From positions 46,807 to 110,806 of the forward strand of contig NZ_CABJCG010000020.1 in assembly GCF_902364025.1 (NCBI RefSeq): 64,000 nt of DNA. Reading direction: 5' to 3'. The DNA comes from Enterocloster lavalensis. Lineage in GTDB: Bacteria > Bacillota > Clostridia > Lachnospirales > Lachnospiraceae. Both the position numbers and the translations under genes were made by a program. Numbering within the stretch: position 1 is the first letter of the stretch; every line of letters begins with the position of its first letter. Below, in pieces: positions 17,424 to 26,370 of this stretch. Under the pieces are notes generated by a model. That model did no database searches and was not told the DNA's origin. It saw only the letters and a program-made list of their open reading frames with translations.

Positions 17424-19160
17424 ATGAAGGATTACATGAAAATCTATGAAGAGTGGTTGAACAACCCCTATTTCGACGAAACGACAAAAGAAGAGCTTCG
17501 CGCCATTGCGGGCGATGAAAATGAAATCAAAGAGCGTTTCTATATGGACCTGGAGTTCGGAACCGCCGGCCTGCGCGGCGTGATCGGCGCGGGCATCAAC
17601 CGCATGAACATCTATGTGGTGAGAAGGGCGACCCAGGGGCTGGCCAACTACATTATCAAGCAGGGCGGCGCGGATAAGGGCGTGGCCATCGCCTACGACT
17701 CCCGCCGCATGTCGCCGGAATTTGCCATGGAGGCCGCAATGACCCTGGCTGCCAACGGCATCAAGGCTTACAAGTTTGAATCCCTTCGCCCCACCCCGGA
17801 GCTGTCCTTCGCAGTGCGCGAGCTGGGCTGTATCGCCGGTATCAATATCACCGCCAGCCACAACCCGCCGGAGTACAACGGCTACAAGGTCTACTGGGAG
17901 GACGGCGCCCAGTTCACCCCGCCCCACGACAAGGGCGTGACCGAGGAAGTTCTGGCCATCGAGGACCTGTCCACGGTTAAGACCACGGACGAGGCCAGCG
18001 CTGCGGCCGCCGGCCTGTATCAGGTAATCGGCGCCGACATCGACGACAAATACATCGCCCAGGTGAAGGCCCAGGTGGTGAACCAGCAGGCCATCGACGA
18101 GATGCAGGACCAGATCACCATCATCTACACCCCCCTTCACGGAACCGGCAACATCCCGGCCAGAAGGGTGATGAAGGAGCTGGGCTTCACCCACGTTTAC
18201 GTGGTTCCGGAGCAGGAGCTGCCCGATGGGGAATTCCCCACCGTCAGCTATCCCAATCCCGAGGCCGCGGAGGCCTTTGAGCTGGGACTGAAGCTTGCCC
18301 GGGAGAAGGACGCGGACCTGGTGCTGGCCACCGACCCCGACGCGGACCGTCTGGGCGTGTACGTGAAGGACGCCAAGTCCGGCGACTACATTCCGCTGAC
18401 CGGCAACATGTCCGGCTCTCTGCTGTGCGAGTATGTGCTCAGCCAGAAGAAGGCCGCGGGCAAGATCCCGGCGGACGGCCAGGTGATCAAGTCCATCGTC
18501 TCCACCAACCTGATCGACGCTGTGGCCGATGCCTACGGAGCGGAGCTCATCGAGGTGCTGACCGGTTTCAAGTGGATCGGACAGCAGATTCTGAAAAATG
18601 AGGCCAGCGGCCACGGCACCTACCTCTTTGGCATGGAGGAGAGCTACGGCTGCCTGATCGGCACCTACGCCAGGGACAAGGACGCCATCTCCGCCACCGC
18701 CGCCCTCTGCGAGGCCGCCGCTTACTACAAAAAGCAGGGCAAGACGCTGTGGGACGCTATGCTGGACATGTATGAGAAATACGGCTACTACAAGGATGCG
18801 GTGAAATCCATCGGCCTGTCCGGCATCGAGGGGCTGGCCAAGATCCAGGCGATCATGGAGAACCTGCGCCAGAACACCCCCACCGAGGTGGGCGGCTACA
18901 AGGTGCTGTCCGCAAGGGACTACAAGCTGGATACCATCAAAGACATGGAGACCGGAGAGGTGAAGCCCACCGGACTTCCGGCGTCCAATGTGCTGTACTA
19001 CGATATGAACGACGGCGCATGGATCTGCGTAAGGCCGTCCGGCACCGAGCCGAAGATCAAATTCTACTACGGCATCAAGGGCGAGTCCCTGGACGACGCG
19101 GAGGCTAAGGCAGCCGCTCTGGGCGAGGCCGTGATGGCGATGGTGGATCAGATGCTGTGA
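17424..19160 (+). CDS. Phosphoglucomutase / phosphomannomutase (PgcA type)
   Basis: A 578-residue alpha-D-phosphohexomutase with all four domains. The phosphoserine loop is ITASHNPPEYNGYK (about 144-157), the metal-binding loop is TDPDADRLGV (about 301-310), the sugar-specificity loop lies in MEESYG (about 405-410), and the C-terminal phosphate-binding loop is RPSGTEPKIKFY (about 536-547). It interconverts glucose 1- and 6-phosphate, supplying wall and capsule precursors. Length matches Firmicutes PgcA. GGGAG lies 9 bases before the ATG, and a terminator follows. Confidence 0.93.
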   Translation: MKDYMKIYEEWLNNPYFDETTKEELRAIAGDENEIKERFYMDLEFGTAGLRGVIGAGINRMNIYVVRRATQGLANYIIKQGGADKGVAIAYDSRRMSPEFAMEAAMTLAANGIKAYKFESLRPTPELSFAVRELGCIAGINITASHNPPEYNGYKVYWEDGAQFTPPHDKGVTEEVLAIEDLSTVKTTDEASAAAAGLYQVIGADIDDKYIAQVKAQVVNQQAIDEMQDQITIIYTPLHGTGNIPARRVMKELGFTHVYVVPEQELPDGEFPTVSYPNPEAAEAFELGLKLAREKDADLVLATDPDADRLGVYVKDAKSGDYIPLTGNMSGSLLCEYVLSQKKAAGKIPADGQVIKSIVSTNLIDAVADAYGAELIEVLTGFKWIGQQILKNEASGHGTYLFGMEESYGCLIGTYARDKDAISATAALCEAAAYYKKQGKTLWDAMLDMYEKYGYYKDAVKSIGLSGIEGLAKIQAIMENLRQNTPTEVGGYKVLSARDYKLDTIKDMETGEVKPTGLPASNVLYYDMNDGAWICVRPSGTEPKIKFYYGIKGESLDDAEAKAAALGEAVMAMVDQML

Positions 19161-19221
19161 TGCGTTGGCGCAGGCCGCGAAAGCGCATCGCCGCACGCAG
19201 TTAAACTTATGAAATGACCCG

Positions 19222-19275
19222 GCAGGGTATTGCAGAAGGGAAAATGACGAATTCCTCTGCAATACCCTGCTTTTT
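19222..19275 (+). terminator. Rho-independent terminator after phosphoglucomutase
   Basis: A 15-bp perfect stem (19222-19236 with 19256-19270) followed by five T residues. Confidence 0.92.
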
Positions 19276-19289
19276 ATTGTGAAATGTGC

Positions 19290-19336
19290 TTGACACTTGT
19301 AATGTATGATGATACAATTTCATTGTAGGACAATGA
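19290..19336 (+). promoter_or_regulatory. Promoter with palindromic operator for the FadR-type regulator operon
   Basis: TTGACA (19290-19295), a 17-bp spacer and TACAAT (19313-19318) form a near-consensus promoter. Immediately after the -10 is a perfect 7-bp inverted repeat with 3-bp centre, TCATTGT-AGG-ACAATGA (19320-19336), overlapping the start of transcription. This position suits repression, most simply by the FadR-type protein encoded at 19445. Confidence 0.72.
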
Positions 19337-19444
19337 AGGTTAGATAATCGAATATAGTCATACTATGAAAAGTTATTCTTTTTTATTTTCACAATATCTC
19401 AAACTGTGATATGATAATGAGAAAGACTTAATTTAAAGGAAGGT

Positions 19445-20110
19445 ATGAATGTGGAAAATAAAATAAGATTGTCTGACACTGTGATGAAAGAACTGGAGGC
19501 CATTATCCTGAATATGAAGCCGGGGGACAAGCTGCCCACGGAGATGGAGCTGGCGGAGCGTTTTTCCGTAGGCAGGTCCACCATCCGCGAGTGCATGAAG
19601 GTATTCTCCGCCCGGAAGATGATTGTCAGGAGAAATGAGGGGACTTTTGTCTCCAGCCAGGTGAAGGAATGCCTGGTGGACCCCCTGAATATTCTGGTCA
19701 GCATGGACATCGGAAATCTGACCGAGCTCATCGAGCTGCGGGAGATTCTGGAGACCGAGGCGGTGAAACTGGCGGTCCAGAGGGCCACGGACGAGGAGAT
19801 CAAGGCCATCGAGCGGGCGGACTGGCGCATGGATGAGCCGGGGATTTCGCCGGATGAGATGCAAAGCCGGGATTTCGAGTTCCACAACGCGCTGGCAATG
19901 GCCTCCGGCAACTCTATTCTCACAGAGTTGATCAAGGCCATCCGAAAGGTGATTGCCGGTAAGCTGGAGGACTCCACGGAGGCGCTGCCGATTTCCGGCG
20001 AAGGTTCACTGCTGCACAAGAAGATCATCAGGGCGGTTAAGGAGCGGAATCTGGAGGAGGCGCTGGAAGCCATGGAAGAGTATCTGATCATCACAGACTA
20101 TAAGGCATAG
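19445..20110 (+). CDS. GntR-family (FadR subfamily) transcriptional regulator
   Basis: A 221-residue regulator. The winged HTH occupies about residues 10-75, with LPTEMELAERFSVGRSTIRE the recognition region; the FCD ligand domain follows (about 85-210), with helical ELREILETEAVKLAV and the metal/ligand histidine in FEFHNALAMASGNSIL. It precedes a cysteine-desulfidase-type operon on the same strand and probably controls it and itself through the palindrome at 19320. A weak AAGGAAGG site precedes the ATG. Confidence 0.88.
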   Translation: MNVENKIRLSDTVMKELEAIILNMKPGDKLPTEMELAERFSVGRSTIRECMKVFSARKMIVRRNEGTFVSSQVKECLVDPLNILVSMDIGNLTELIELREILETEAVKLAVQRATDEEIKAIERADWRMDEPGISPDEMQSRDFEFHNALAMASGNSILTELIKAIRKVIAGKLEDSTEALPISGEGSLLHKKIIRAVKERNLEEALEAMEEYLIITDYKA

Positions 20111-20169
20111 GGCTGATTCAAATTTCCCATGCCTTCGGGAAGCAAACTAAAATGGAGGAGGACGTACAA

Positions 20170-21471
20170 ATGAATCAGGAACTGCTTGAAATTCTCAGAA
20201 AAGAAGTGAAACCGGCGTTGGGGTGCACCGGACCGATCGGGGTATGTTTCGGAGCGGCTCAGGCCTACGATGCGATCGGGGGAGAGATCAAACGCATCGT
20301 GGCAAAGATTGACTGGGGAATGGCCAGCAAGATCGACGATGTTGCATTTCCGGGCACGGAGATGCTTGGCGTGGAGATGGCCATCGCACTGGGCGCTGTT
20401 TGCGGGGATCCGAAGGCCGGTCTGGAAGTGCTTCACAATGTGACCCCCGAGGGGGAACAGAAGGCGCGCAAGGTAGCTGAACTGGTTGAAGTGCATCCGA
20501 TGTGGGAGCGCAAGGATATGAACATCTACATCGATATCACCATTGAGACTGACCGCGGAACCGGGCGTTCCGTAACCGCGGAGCGCAGCGACGGCCTGAT
20601 TTTAAAGGAGCGCAACGGCGAGGTCATCGAGCAGTACGAGAAAGACAAGGGCGCTCAGGACGCCGCCTCCCCTATGCTGAAATACAAGGTCAAAGACTTT
20701 TACGAGTTTGCCACTACCACACCCATTGAAGAATTCGATCTCCTGCTGAAAGCCGCTGAGCTCAACACGGAGCTGGCCAATGAGACCATTACCCGCAATC
20801 TGGGGGCCGGCATCGGAACCGCGCTTTACAACAGCCAGGACGGGAATTTGATCACCAAGGCCAAGGCCTATGCCGCGGCTGGCTGCGAGGCGCGCATGTC
20901 CGGCGTGAACCGTCCGGCCATGAGCTGCGCCAACAAGGGGAATGTGGGCATCGCGGCCTCCATGCCCATCGTAGTTCAGGCCAGGGAGCTGGGGCTGGGA
21001 GACGAGGCTATGCAGCGGGGGATCGCGCTCAGCTACTGCCTTGCCATCGCCATCATTCACCGCATCGGCAAAGACCCATCCATGTGCTCCTGCGAGGTTG
21101 CGGCGGCCATCGGCGTTGCGGCCGGCACGGTTCTGCTCCACGGGGGGACGCAGCAGCAGGTGGAGAACGCCATCCAGAACACCATCCCCAACATTTTCGG
21201 CGTGGTGTGCGACGGAGCGAAGCTGGCCTGCGCCCTGAGAATCTCCTCCGGCACGGGCATCGGCATTGAGGCGGCAAACCTGGCCCTGGCCGGAGTTCGT
21301 CTGGCCAACAATCAAGGGGTGTTGGCTGCCAATGCGGACGAGTCCATCAACATGATCGGCCACACCGCGCTGTACGCCATGGTGGACAGCGACCGGGAGC
21401 TGAGCCGTCAGATCTTTGCAAAGCGCAAACCGTTTCCGCTTATGAGGTTTGAAGACCGGCAGAAGCAGTAG
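20170..21471 (+). CDS. cyuA: L-cysteine desulfidase (CyuA/UPF0597) family protein
   Basis: About 433 residues, spanning the full CyuA family. Conserved cysteines that bind an iron-sulfur cluster in this family are visible in PALGCTGPIGV near the N-terminus, in MSCANKGNVG (about 254-263) and in KDPSMCSCEVAAAIG (about 300-314). Family members break L-cysteine to pyruvate, sulfide and ammonia, though some related enzymes act on serine. I start at the ATG at 20170, with GGAGGA 9 bases upstream, instead of the in-frame ATG at 20152. First structural gene of a four-gene operon with two membrane proteins and an opine-dehydrogenase-like enzyme. Confidence 0.85.
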   Translation: MNQELLEILRKEVKPALGCTGPIGVCFGAAQAYDAIGGEIKRIVAKIDWGMASKIDDVAFPGTEMLGVEMAIALGAVCGDPKAGLEVLHNVTPEGEQKARKVAELVEVHPMWERKDMNIYIDITIETDRGTGRSVTAERSDGLILKERNGEVIEQYEKDKGAQDAASPMLKYKVKDFYEFATTTPIEEFDLLLKAAELNTELANETITRNLGAGIGTALYNSQDGNLITKAKAYAAAGCEARMSGVNRPAMSCANKGNVGIAASMPIVVQARELGLGDEAMQRGIALSYCLAIAIIHRIGKDPSMCSCEVAAAIGVAAGTVLLHGGTQQQVENAIQNTIPNIFGVVCDGAKLACALRISSGTGIGIEAANLALAGVRLANNQGVLAANADESINMIGHTALYAMVDSDRELSRQIFAKRKPFPLMRFEDRQKQ

Positions 21472-21489
21472 TACAGGGAGGGAGAACGT

Positions 21490-22200
21490 ATGAATTATCT
21501 GGATATTGCCAACAGTGGATTTATGTTTATACTCTGTGCCATTCCGGTGTGTGTGATTCTGGTGCAGACGATCCTGTTTATCCGCCTGGCCTGGAAACAG
21601 GGCATTGAAATTGGGTTTGACGAGGAAAAGATGAAACAGTGTGTCAAAACGTCGGCAACCTTTTCCATTATCCCCAGCCTGACCCTGGTCACGCTTTTGG
21701 TGGCCCTGTCCGTCAGCATCGGCAAGTTCTTCCCCTGGCTGCGCCTCAGCAACATCGGGGCGGGCGCATATGAGGCGGTTGCCGCCGGAGTGGGCCTCTC
21801 GGCCACCGGAGCCGCGGACTACAGCGAGCTGACGCTGGCCGGCTTCCTGACCATCATGATGTGCATGAACCTGGGGATGTCGGTTGCGCCGCTGAATACG
21901 CTGATCACGCTCAAGTCCTACGACAAGACGCTGCGCAAGGCGAAAAAGTCCAATCCCTTCATGGTGATCGGCACTGCGGCCGCCTTCACCGGCATCATCG
22001 CGCGCCTTACCATCCCGTATTATGTGAATGTGACGGCTGTGCTTCCTTTTATCGCCACCATCACCGGTGCGGTTGTGATGTTCGCCTGCAACCAGATCGG
22101 CAAGAAACACAGTCTGTTTAAGGAATTTGGCCTGTCGTTCGGCATTATCGCCGGAGTGCTGATGTGTATCATCGTATCGGCTGCCGGGATCGTAAAGTGA
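21490..22200 (+). CDS. Multi-span membrane protein (DUF5058-like)
   Basis: A 236-residue integral membrane protein with about five to six hydrophobic segments, including one at the extreme N-terminus and a closing pair after VMFACNQIGKKHS. I recognise it as resembling the DUF5058 group, whose function is unknown. It starts 18 bases after cyuA with GGAGGG upstream, and is followed 15 bases later by a second membrane protein. The simplest inference is that the two form a transporter for the substrate of the adjacent enzymes. Confidence 0.62.
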   Translation: MNYLDIANSGFMFILCAIPVCVILVQTILFIRLAWKQGIEIGFDEEKMKQCVKTSATFSIIPSLTLVTLLVALSVSIGKFFPWLRLSNIGAGAYEAVAAGVGLSATGAADYSELTLAGFLTIMMCMNLGMSVAPLNTLITLKSYDKTLRKAKKSNPFMVIGTAAAFTGIIARLTIPYYVNVTAVLPFIATITGAVVMFACNQIGKKHSLFKEFGLSFGIIAGVLMCIIVSAAGIVK

Positions 22201-22215
22201 TAAGGGGGAAAAAGC

Positions 22216-22920
22216 ATGGGAAAGAATCAGGAAAATGCGTCTGAGGGCTCCATTTTCAGCGCGTACGACAATAAAGTGCACTATTACGGCCGCGTCACCA
22301 TGGCGCTGGCTTTGGCGACCATGTTCCTGCCTGTACTGGGCGTGGCGCTGCGCTATCAGGTGGCCATTGACTGGGCCGAGGTGGCGGTGGCTACAGGCGG
22401 TATTCTGGCGGCCTTCGGGCTGAACGGTCTGGTGGAGCCGTTTACCTTTGCACCGGTGCTGGGAGCGGGAGCCACCTACATGGCCTTCACCACCGGCAAT
22501 GTGGGGCAGATGAAGGTGCCCTGCGTGGTTAACAGCCAGGGGATCATGGGAGTGGAAGCCGGAACCAAGGAGGGAGACGTGGTGGCCACTCTGGCGGTAG
22601 GCGTTTCCACGCTGGTCTCCACCATCATGGTGGCGCTTGCAATGGTATTCGTCACGATTATCTATCCGGTGTTGTCCCATCCGGTGATCGCACCCGGTAT
22701 CAACAACGTTATGGCAGCTCTGTTCGGAGCTCTGGGCGTGATGATTTTTATGAAGGACCCCAAGGTGGCCTCTGTGCCTTACCTGGTGGGCGCTGTCATC
22801 GCGGCGGTTATGGGCGTGGGCTGGTTCAACGCCCAGGCGCTGTGGATGATGCTCCTGCTCATCGTAATCGCGGTGGTGTGGGCATACCAACTCTTTAAAA
22901 AAGGAGCTTTGAAGAAATAA
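22216..22920 (+). CDS. Multi-span membrane protein, putative transporter partner
   Basis: A 234-residue membrane protein with about six hydrophobic stretches, such as VTMALALATMFLPVLGVAL and the Gly-rich PVLGAGATYMAFTTGNVGQ, reminiscent of the re-entrant motifs in carriers. I do not recognise the family. It lies between the DUF5058-like gene and the opine-dehydrogenase-like gene with almost no spacing, so it is cotranscribed and probably acts with the preceding membrane protein. Confidence 0.6.
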   Translation: MGKNQENASEGSIFSAYDNKVHYYGRVTMALALATMFLPVLGVALRYQVAIDWAEVAVATGGILAAFGLNGLVEPFTFAPVLGAGATYMAFTTGNVGQMKVPCVVNSQGIMGVEAGTKEGDVVATLAVGVSTLVSTIMVALAMVFVTIIYPVLSHPVIAPGINNVMAALFGALGVMIFMKDPKVASVPYLVGAVIAAVMGVGWFNAQALWMMLLLIVIAVVWAYQLFKKGALKK

Positions 22921-22921
22921 T

Positions 22922-23953
22922 ATGGACCGAAAATTAGCAGTGATCGGAAGCGGCGCCACAGGCTGCGCAACGGCCGCCTATCTGACCATGAACGGATGGG
23001 AAGTGACACTTTGCGACACGGAAGAACAGGCGGGGGACTTTCCGGCGATTTGCAGCCAGAGCGGGATTTGCCTGGAGGGGGCAGTCAAGTCGGACAATCC
23101 GCAAATGCCCTGCTGCATTACCACGGATTTCGAGCGGACGCTTTTGGAAAACCGGCGGATCCTTGTCTGCGTTTCCTACGGCAGGCAGGAGGAGATCGCC
23201 CGGCGCTGCGGCCCTTATGTGAGGGCGGATCACGTATTCCTTCTGTCTCCCGGCAATCTGGGGTCGGCGGTCATGCGCAGGCACTTTAAAGAGGACGCGG
23301 TGACAGGGGAACTGTCGGGCAATCTGTGGGCCTGCCGCCGGAAACGGGCCGGTGTGATCACAGTGGCCCTACCGCTGGGGACCGTTCGGGCGGCAGCTTA
23401 CCCGTCGGAGGATTATCTGAAGCTGGAAGCCGCGTTTGGCAGTGTGTTTTCCATGGAGAAGGGGGAGAATATTATCGAGGCCGCGCTGAATTCCCCCAAT
23501 GTGACCAGCCATCTGGCAGGCGCTGTGCTCAACGCAGTGTCGATTGAGCGGAAGAACAAGGATTTCTGCCTGTTTATGGACGGCATGGGTCAGGTACTGG
23601 TGGACTGTATTGACCAGCTGGAGGAGGAGCGGGACCGGGTACTTCAGACGGCGGGGCTTCAGATCTACAAGGGCCGGTCCAGGGGCTTAATGGAGCGGAT
23701 TATGGAGTACGGCAGGCATCCGGAGCTGGATATTTTCCGCTCTCTGGACGGGCCGTCGGATTTCAGCCACCGCTATGTAGCTGAGGATGCGTCCTGCGGC
23801 GTGGCGATGCTGATCTCGCTGGCCAGACATTACGGCGTGCCGGTTGCGCTGACAGAGGCGTTTTTCCAGATATCGGGAAAAATCAACGGTACGGATTACG
23901 GAAAGACCGGACGGACGCTGGAAAATCTGCAACTTCAGCCGGATTGCATCTAA
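22922..23953 (+). CDS. Opine/octopine dehydrogenase-like oxidoreductase
   Basis: A 343-residue Rossmann-fold enzyme. The dinucleotide-binding start is AVIGSGATGCATAAYL (about 6-21), and the later sequence LNSPNVTSHLAGAVLNAVS (about 188-206) matches the octopine/nopaline dehydrogenase substrate domain, which carries the catalytic His. Such enzymes join or release an amino acid and a 2-keto acid with NAD(P)H. It starts 2 bases after the previous stop. In this operon it may feed or use the amino acid handled by the CyuA-family enzyme; the actual opine is unknown. Confidence 0.72.
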   Translation: MDRKLAVIGSGATGCATAAYLTMNGWEVTLCDTEEQAGDFPAICSQSGICLEGAVKSDNPQMPCCITTDFERTLLENRRILVCVSYGRQEEIARRCGPYVRADHVFLLSPGNLGSAVMRRHFKEDAVTGELSGNLWACRRKRAGVITVALPLGTVRAAAYPSEDYLKLEAAFGSVFSMEKGENIIEAALNSPNVTSHLAGAVLNAVSIERKNKDFCLFMDGMGQVLVDCIDQLEEERDRVLQTAGLQIYKGRSRGLMERIMEYGRHPELDIFRSLDGPSDFSHRYVAEDASCGVAMLISLARHYGVPVALTEAFFQISGKINGTDYGKTGRTLENLQLQPDCI

Positions 23954-23971
23954 GATGATGATTGTAAATAA

Positions 23972-24016
23972 AACAGGGGGCAGGACTCGCGATTGTGCGA
24001 ATCCTGCCCCTGTTTT
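23972..24016. terminator. Bidirectional terminator between convergent genes
   Basis: A stem built on ACAGGGG-CAGGA and its complement (about 23973-24012), flanked by A-rich and T-rich ends, lies between the dehydrogenase gene and the convergent membrane-protein gene. Confidence 0.85.
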
Positions 24017-24033
24017 ATCGTCCATTCATAGGA

Positions 24034-25263
24034 TCAGTCCATAGTTTCCGGCTTGCCGTTGCCGTCCCCGTCCTTCTGCCTGCGCCCTACATTTTCCCGC
24101 AGCTCCTTTAAAGCCTCGCTGAAGCGGGAGGAGGAGGCGGAGGGATTGCCCTTTAAGAGGCTGCGGCGGTAGAAATCCATGTGGGAGGAGAGTTGATGCC
24201 GTTTCTCCGTGAGAGCGGTCAGACGCTGGGACAGAGCGGCCAGGCGTTCCCGGCGTTCCCGGTCCGCGGCCTCCGCTTTGGCGGCCGTATCCGCAGCCCC
24301 GCCTGGAAGTTCCAGCCGTCCGCCCGCCTGTGACGTTCCGGCGTCGGAATCCGCCTGGGCCCGCTGGGCCAGAACGCTTGAAACGCGGGCCGCGGCATCC
24401 TCGGTGAGGGAGGACAGGCGTTCCGCCGTCCGGGCCACCTTATCCGCGGTACCCTCCACGAACTCGCCCATGCGCTCCGCGGTATCCTCCACAAATTCGC
24501 CCATGCGCTCCGCCGTGTCCTCCACGAACTCGCTCAACCGCGCCGCCTTACCCTCCATGCGGCTGACGGTGGATTCGCCGATGGCTCCGGCCTTTGCGGC
24601 TGCCTCGGATTTCAACAGATCCAGGCGCTGGGCTGCCTCGTCCCGCGCCTCGGACACCCGTTTGCTGGTCTCGCTTTTGAGCAGTGCCATCTGCACCTGG
24701 ATATCATCCAGCTCCGCGCGCATTTTGGTCATGGCGTCCAGCACCTTAGCCAGATCAAGGGCCGCCCGCACGGACTGCACGGCATCCGCCGTGAACATGA
24801 CGGTGACAGCGCCCACCGTGATCAGGGCGGGGATGGGGTGGAGCAGAAGCACCAGGCGGGAAATGGGCGGATGCACGATCTCCGTGAGGAAAATTGTAAG
24901 AAATCCCCAGGCAATGGAGGAACTCAGGCAGATATACCCGTTCAGATTAAAGCGCTGGTTGCTGTAATCCCAGTATTTCATCTTAAACAGCCGTTCCATG
25001 GCCCAGCCTGTGACGTACTCCAGCACCGTGGCGGCGATCATTCCGGAAATGTACACCAGGAACACGTTGTGCTTCAGCGGCAGGGACACCCACAGCATCA
25101 TCACAGCCCCGGTGCCGTAAAGGGGCAGCATGGGAAGCCGCAGGAAACCGCGGTTCACAAACCGGCGCGTCTTGCACGACACGTAGGTGGACTCGAAAAT
25201 CCAGCCGAAAAAGCAGTAAGTGTAAAAGATCAGCAGCCATTGGTACCAGGTGTAAGTGTACAT
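24034..25263 (-). CDS. CmpB-like membrane protein with long coiled-coil tail
   Basis: About 409 residues. The N-terminal ~160 residues resemble the putative ABC_trans_CmpB membrane domain (PF06541): four to five hydrophobic spans with FFGWIFESTYVS, YGTGAVMML and YWDYSNQRFNLNGYICL. The rest is a highly charged Ala/Glu/Arg coiled coil with an 11-residue tandem repeat based on EFVEDTAERMG (near residues 247-280). I start at 25263, which has AAGGAAG upstream, although the frame is open to 25326. Function is unknown; a scaffold or membrane-organising role is possible but speculative. Confidence 0.7.
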   Translation of the reverse strand: MYTYTWYQWLLIFYTYCFFGWIFESTYVSCKTRRFVNRGFLRLPMLPLYGTGAVMMLWVSLPLKHNVFLVYISGMIAATVLEYVTGWAMERLFKMKYWDYSNQRFNLNGYICLSSSIAWGFLTIFLTEIVHPPISRLVLLLHPIPALITVGAVTVMFTADAVQSVRAALDLAKVLDAMTKMRAELDDIQVQMALLKSETSKRVSEARDEAAQRLDLLKSEAAAKAGAIGESTVSRMEGKAARLSEFVEDTAERMGEFVEDTAERMGEFVEGTADKVARTAERLSSLTEDAAARVSSVLAQRAQADSDAGTSQAGGRLELPGGAADTAAKAEAADRERRERLAALSQRLTALTEKRHQLSSHMDFYRRSLLKGNPSASSSRFSEALKELRENVGRRQKDGDGNGKPETMD

Positions 25264-25359
25264 ATCGATTCTTCCTTTACTCAGTCGATTGAAAATGCTG
25301 TTATTATCATACTGTGTTTTGGCCAAAAAAGCAACGTATGACCGCGGGCGGGGCAGAAC

Positions 25360-26229
25360 TCACCAGTCTACGACCCGGTTGAAAAGAATAGCCTGCTCCG
25401 TACTGGTCCGCCGCAGGTAAATGTGGGTGGTCTCTATGCTATCATGCCCAAGAAGGTCTGAGAGAAATGCAATATCGCCGCCGTTTTCGATAAAATTTTT
25501 GGCGAAGCGGTGGCGGAAGGAGTGGGGATACATGACTTCCGGGTCCAGGTGATACCGGATGGCAAAGGTTTTGAGCTGCTTGCGGATTCCGGAAACGGTC
25601 ATGGGGCGGCCAAGGCGGCTGATAAAAAGAGGGCCGTCTCGCCGTCCCTCCGCCGCCAGCCAGTCCAGGCACTTTTTTTGGAGGGAGGAGGGGATGTAAA
25701 TCCGCCGGGTCTTATTTCCCTTGGAGTAGAGGTCCCGGTAACCCACCTGCACGTCCGTAAAAACCAGTGCCACCAGCTCGCTGACCCGCACACCGGTGGC
25801 GGCAATGAAGCGCACAATAAAATAGAAGGTGTACTGCTCATCCTCCCACAGCCTGTTTTTCAGATATTCATAGTCCGCCTGGCTGATGACGTGGTCGATG
25901 AAAGATTTTTGCTGGAGGCGGACGGAGGGGATTTTGTAGTCGTGGATATCCTGTGATTTCAGAAAACAGTTCAGCGCCCGGATGCGCATGTTGACGGTCT
26001 GGGGACGGTAGCGCTCCATCAGGGAAACTTTGTAGAGGCTCACATTATTCTGGTCCAGCACGGGGTAGCGGGAGAAAAAGGCTTTTACGCCGTAGAGGTA
26101 GGCCGAGATGGTATTGTCCGACAGATTGTTTGCAGCCATATACCGTCGGAACGCGTCGAGCAGCGCAGTCAGATCCCCGGCTGGTAGGACAGGAGAGGAC
26201 GGGAAATCACAAAAAGATGGCGTACCCAT
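25360..26229 (-). CDS. Tyrosine recombinase downstream of surface gene G1
   Basis: A 289-residue XerC/D-like recombinase. An N-terminal SAM-like DNA-binding domain (about 20-105, LSDNTISAYLYGVKAFF) is followed by the catalytic domain: Arg in TGVRVSELVAL, Lys in SKGNKTRRIYIP, HSFRHRFAKNF (His-x-x-Arg), GHDSIETTHIYLRR with the second His and the nucleophilic Tyr (about 273). All catalytic residues are present. It lies just after the G1 surface-protein gene on the same strand and is closely similar to the pair at 57.6-59.3 kb. Inferred role: site-specific DNA inversion at the G1/G2/G3 promoter elements. AAGGAG precedes the start. Confidence 0.9.
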   Translation of the reverse strand: MGTPSFCDFPSSPVLPAGDLTALLDAFRRYMAANNLSDNTISAYLYGVKAFFSRYPVLDQNNVSLYKVSLMERYRPQTVNMRIRALNCFLKSQDIHDYKIPSVRLQQKSFIDHVISQADYEYLKNRLWEDEQYTFYFIVRFIAATGVRVSELVALVFTDVQVGYRDLYSKGNKTRRIYIPSSLQKKCLDWLAAEGRRDGPLFISRLGRPMTVSGIRKQLKTFAIRYHLDPEVMYPHSFRHRFAKNFIENGGDIAFLSDLLGHDSIETTHIYLRRTSTEQAILFNRVVDW

Positions 26230-26252
26230 ATTAAATTACTCCTTTTTTTTCG

Positions 26253-26281
26253 ATTTTACGACAGAGGGAGTGTTGGCGCAA
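26253..26281 (-). promoter_or_regulatory. Possible promoter of the G1-linked recombinase
   Basis: Read on the minus strand: TTGCGC, 17 bp, TAAAAT, ending about 25 bases before the recombinase start. A modest match, but it would give the recombinase independent expression after the G1 terminator. Confidence 0.4.
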
Positions 26282-26297
26282 GGGGGAGATAAAAGAA

Positions 26298-26330
26298 CTG
26301 CACCATAACGGTTTTACGGTTATGGTGCAG
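26298..26330 (-). terminator. Terminator-like hairpin after surface gene G1
   Basis: A 12-bp perfect stem (CTGCACCATAAC with its complement) with a short T-rich loop and T-rich flank on the minus strand, between the end of G1 and the recombinase start. Confidence 0.7.
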
Positions 26331-26370
26331 CGCATTTTTAGCAATTAGAATTTTCTGACGGACCTATGGA

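Noticed and set aside
22922..23953. Ketopantoate reductase for the dehydrogenase after the CyuA operon
   Set aside because: Length and the C-terminal substrate domain fit the octopine dehydrogenase group better, although the N-terminal Rossmann part is similar in both.
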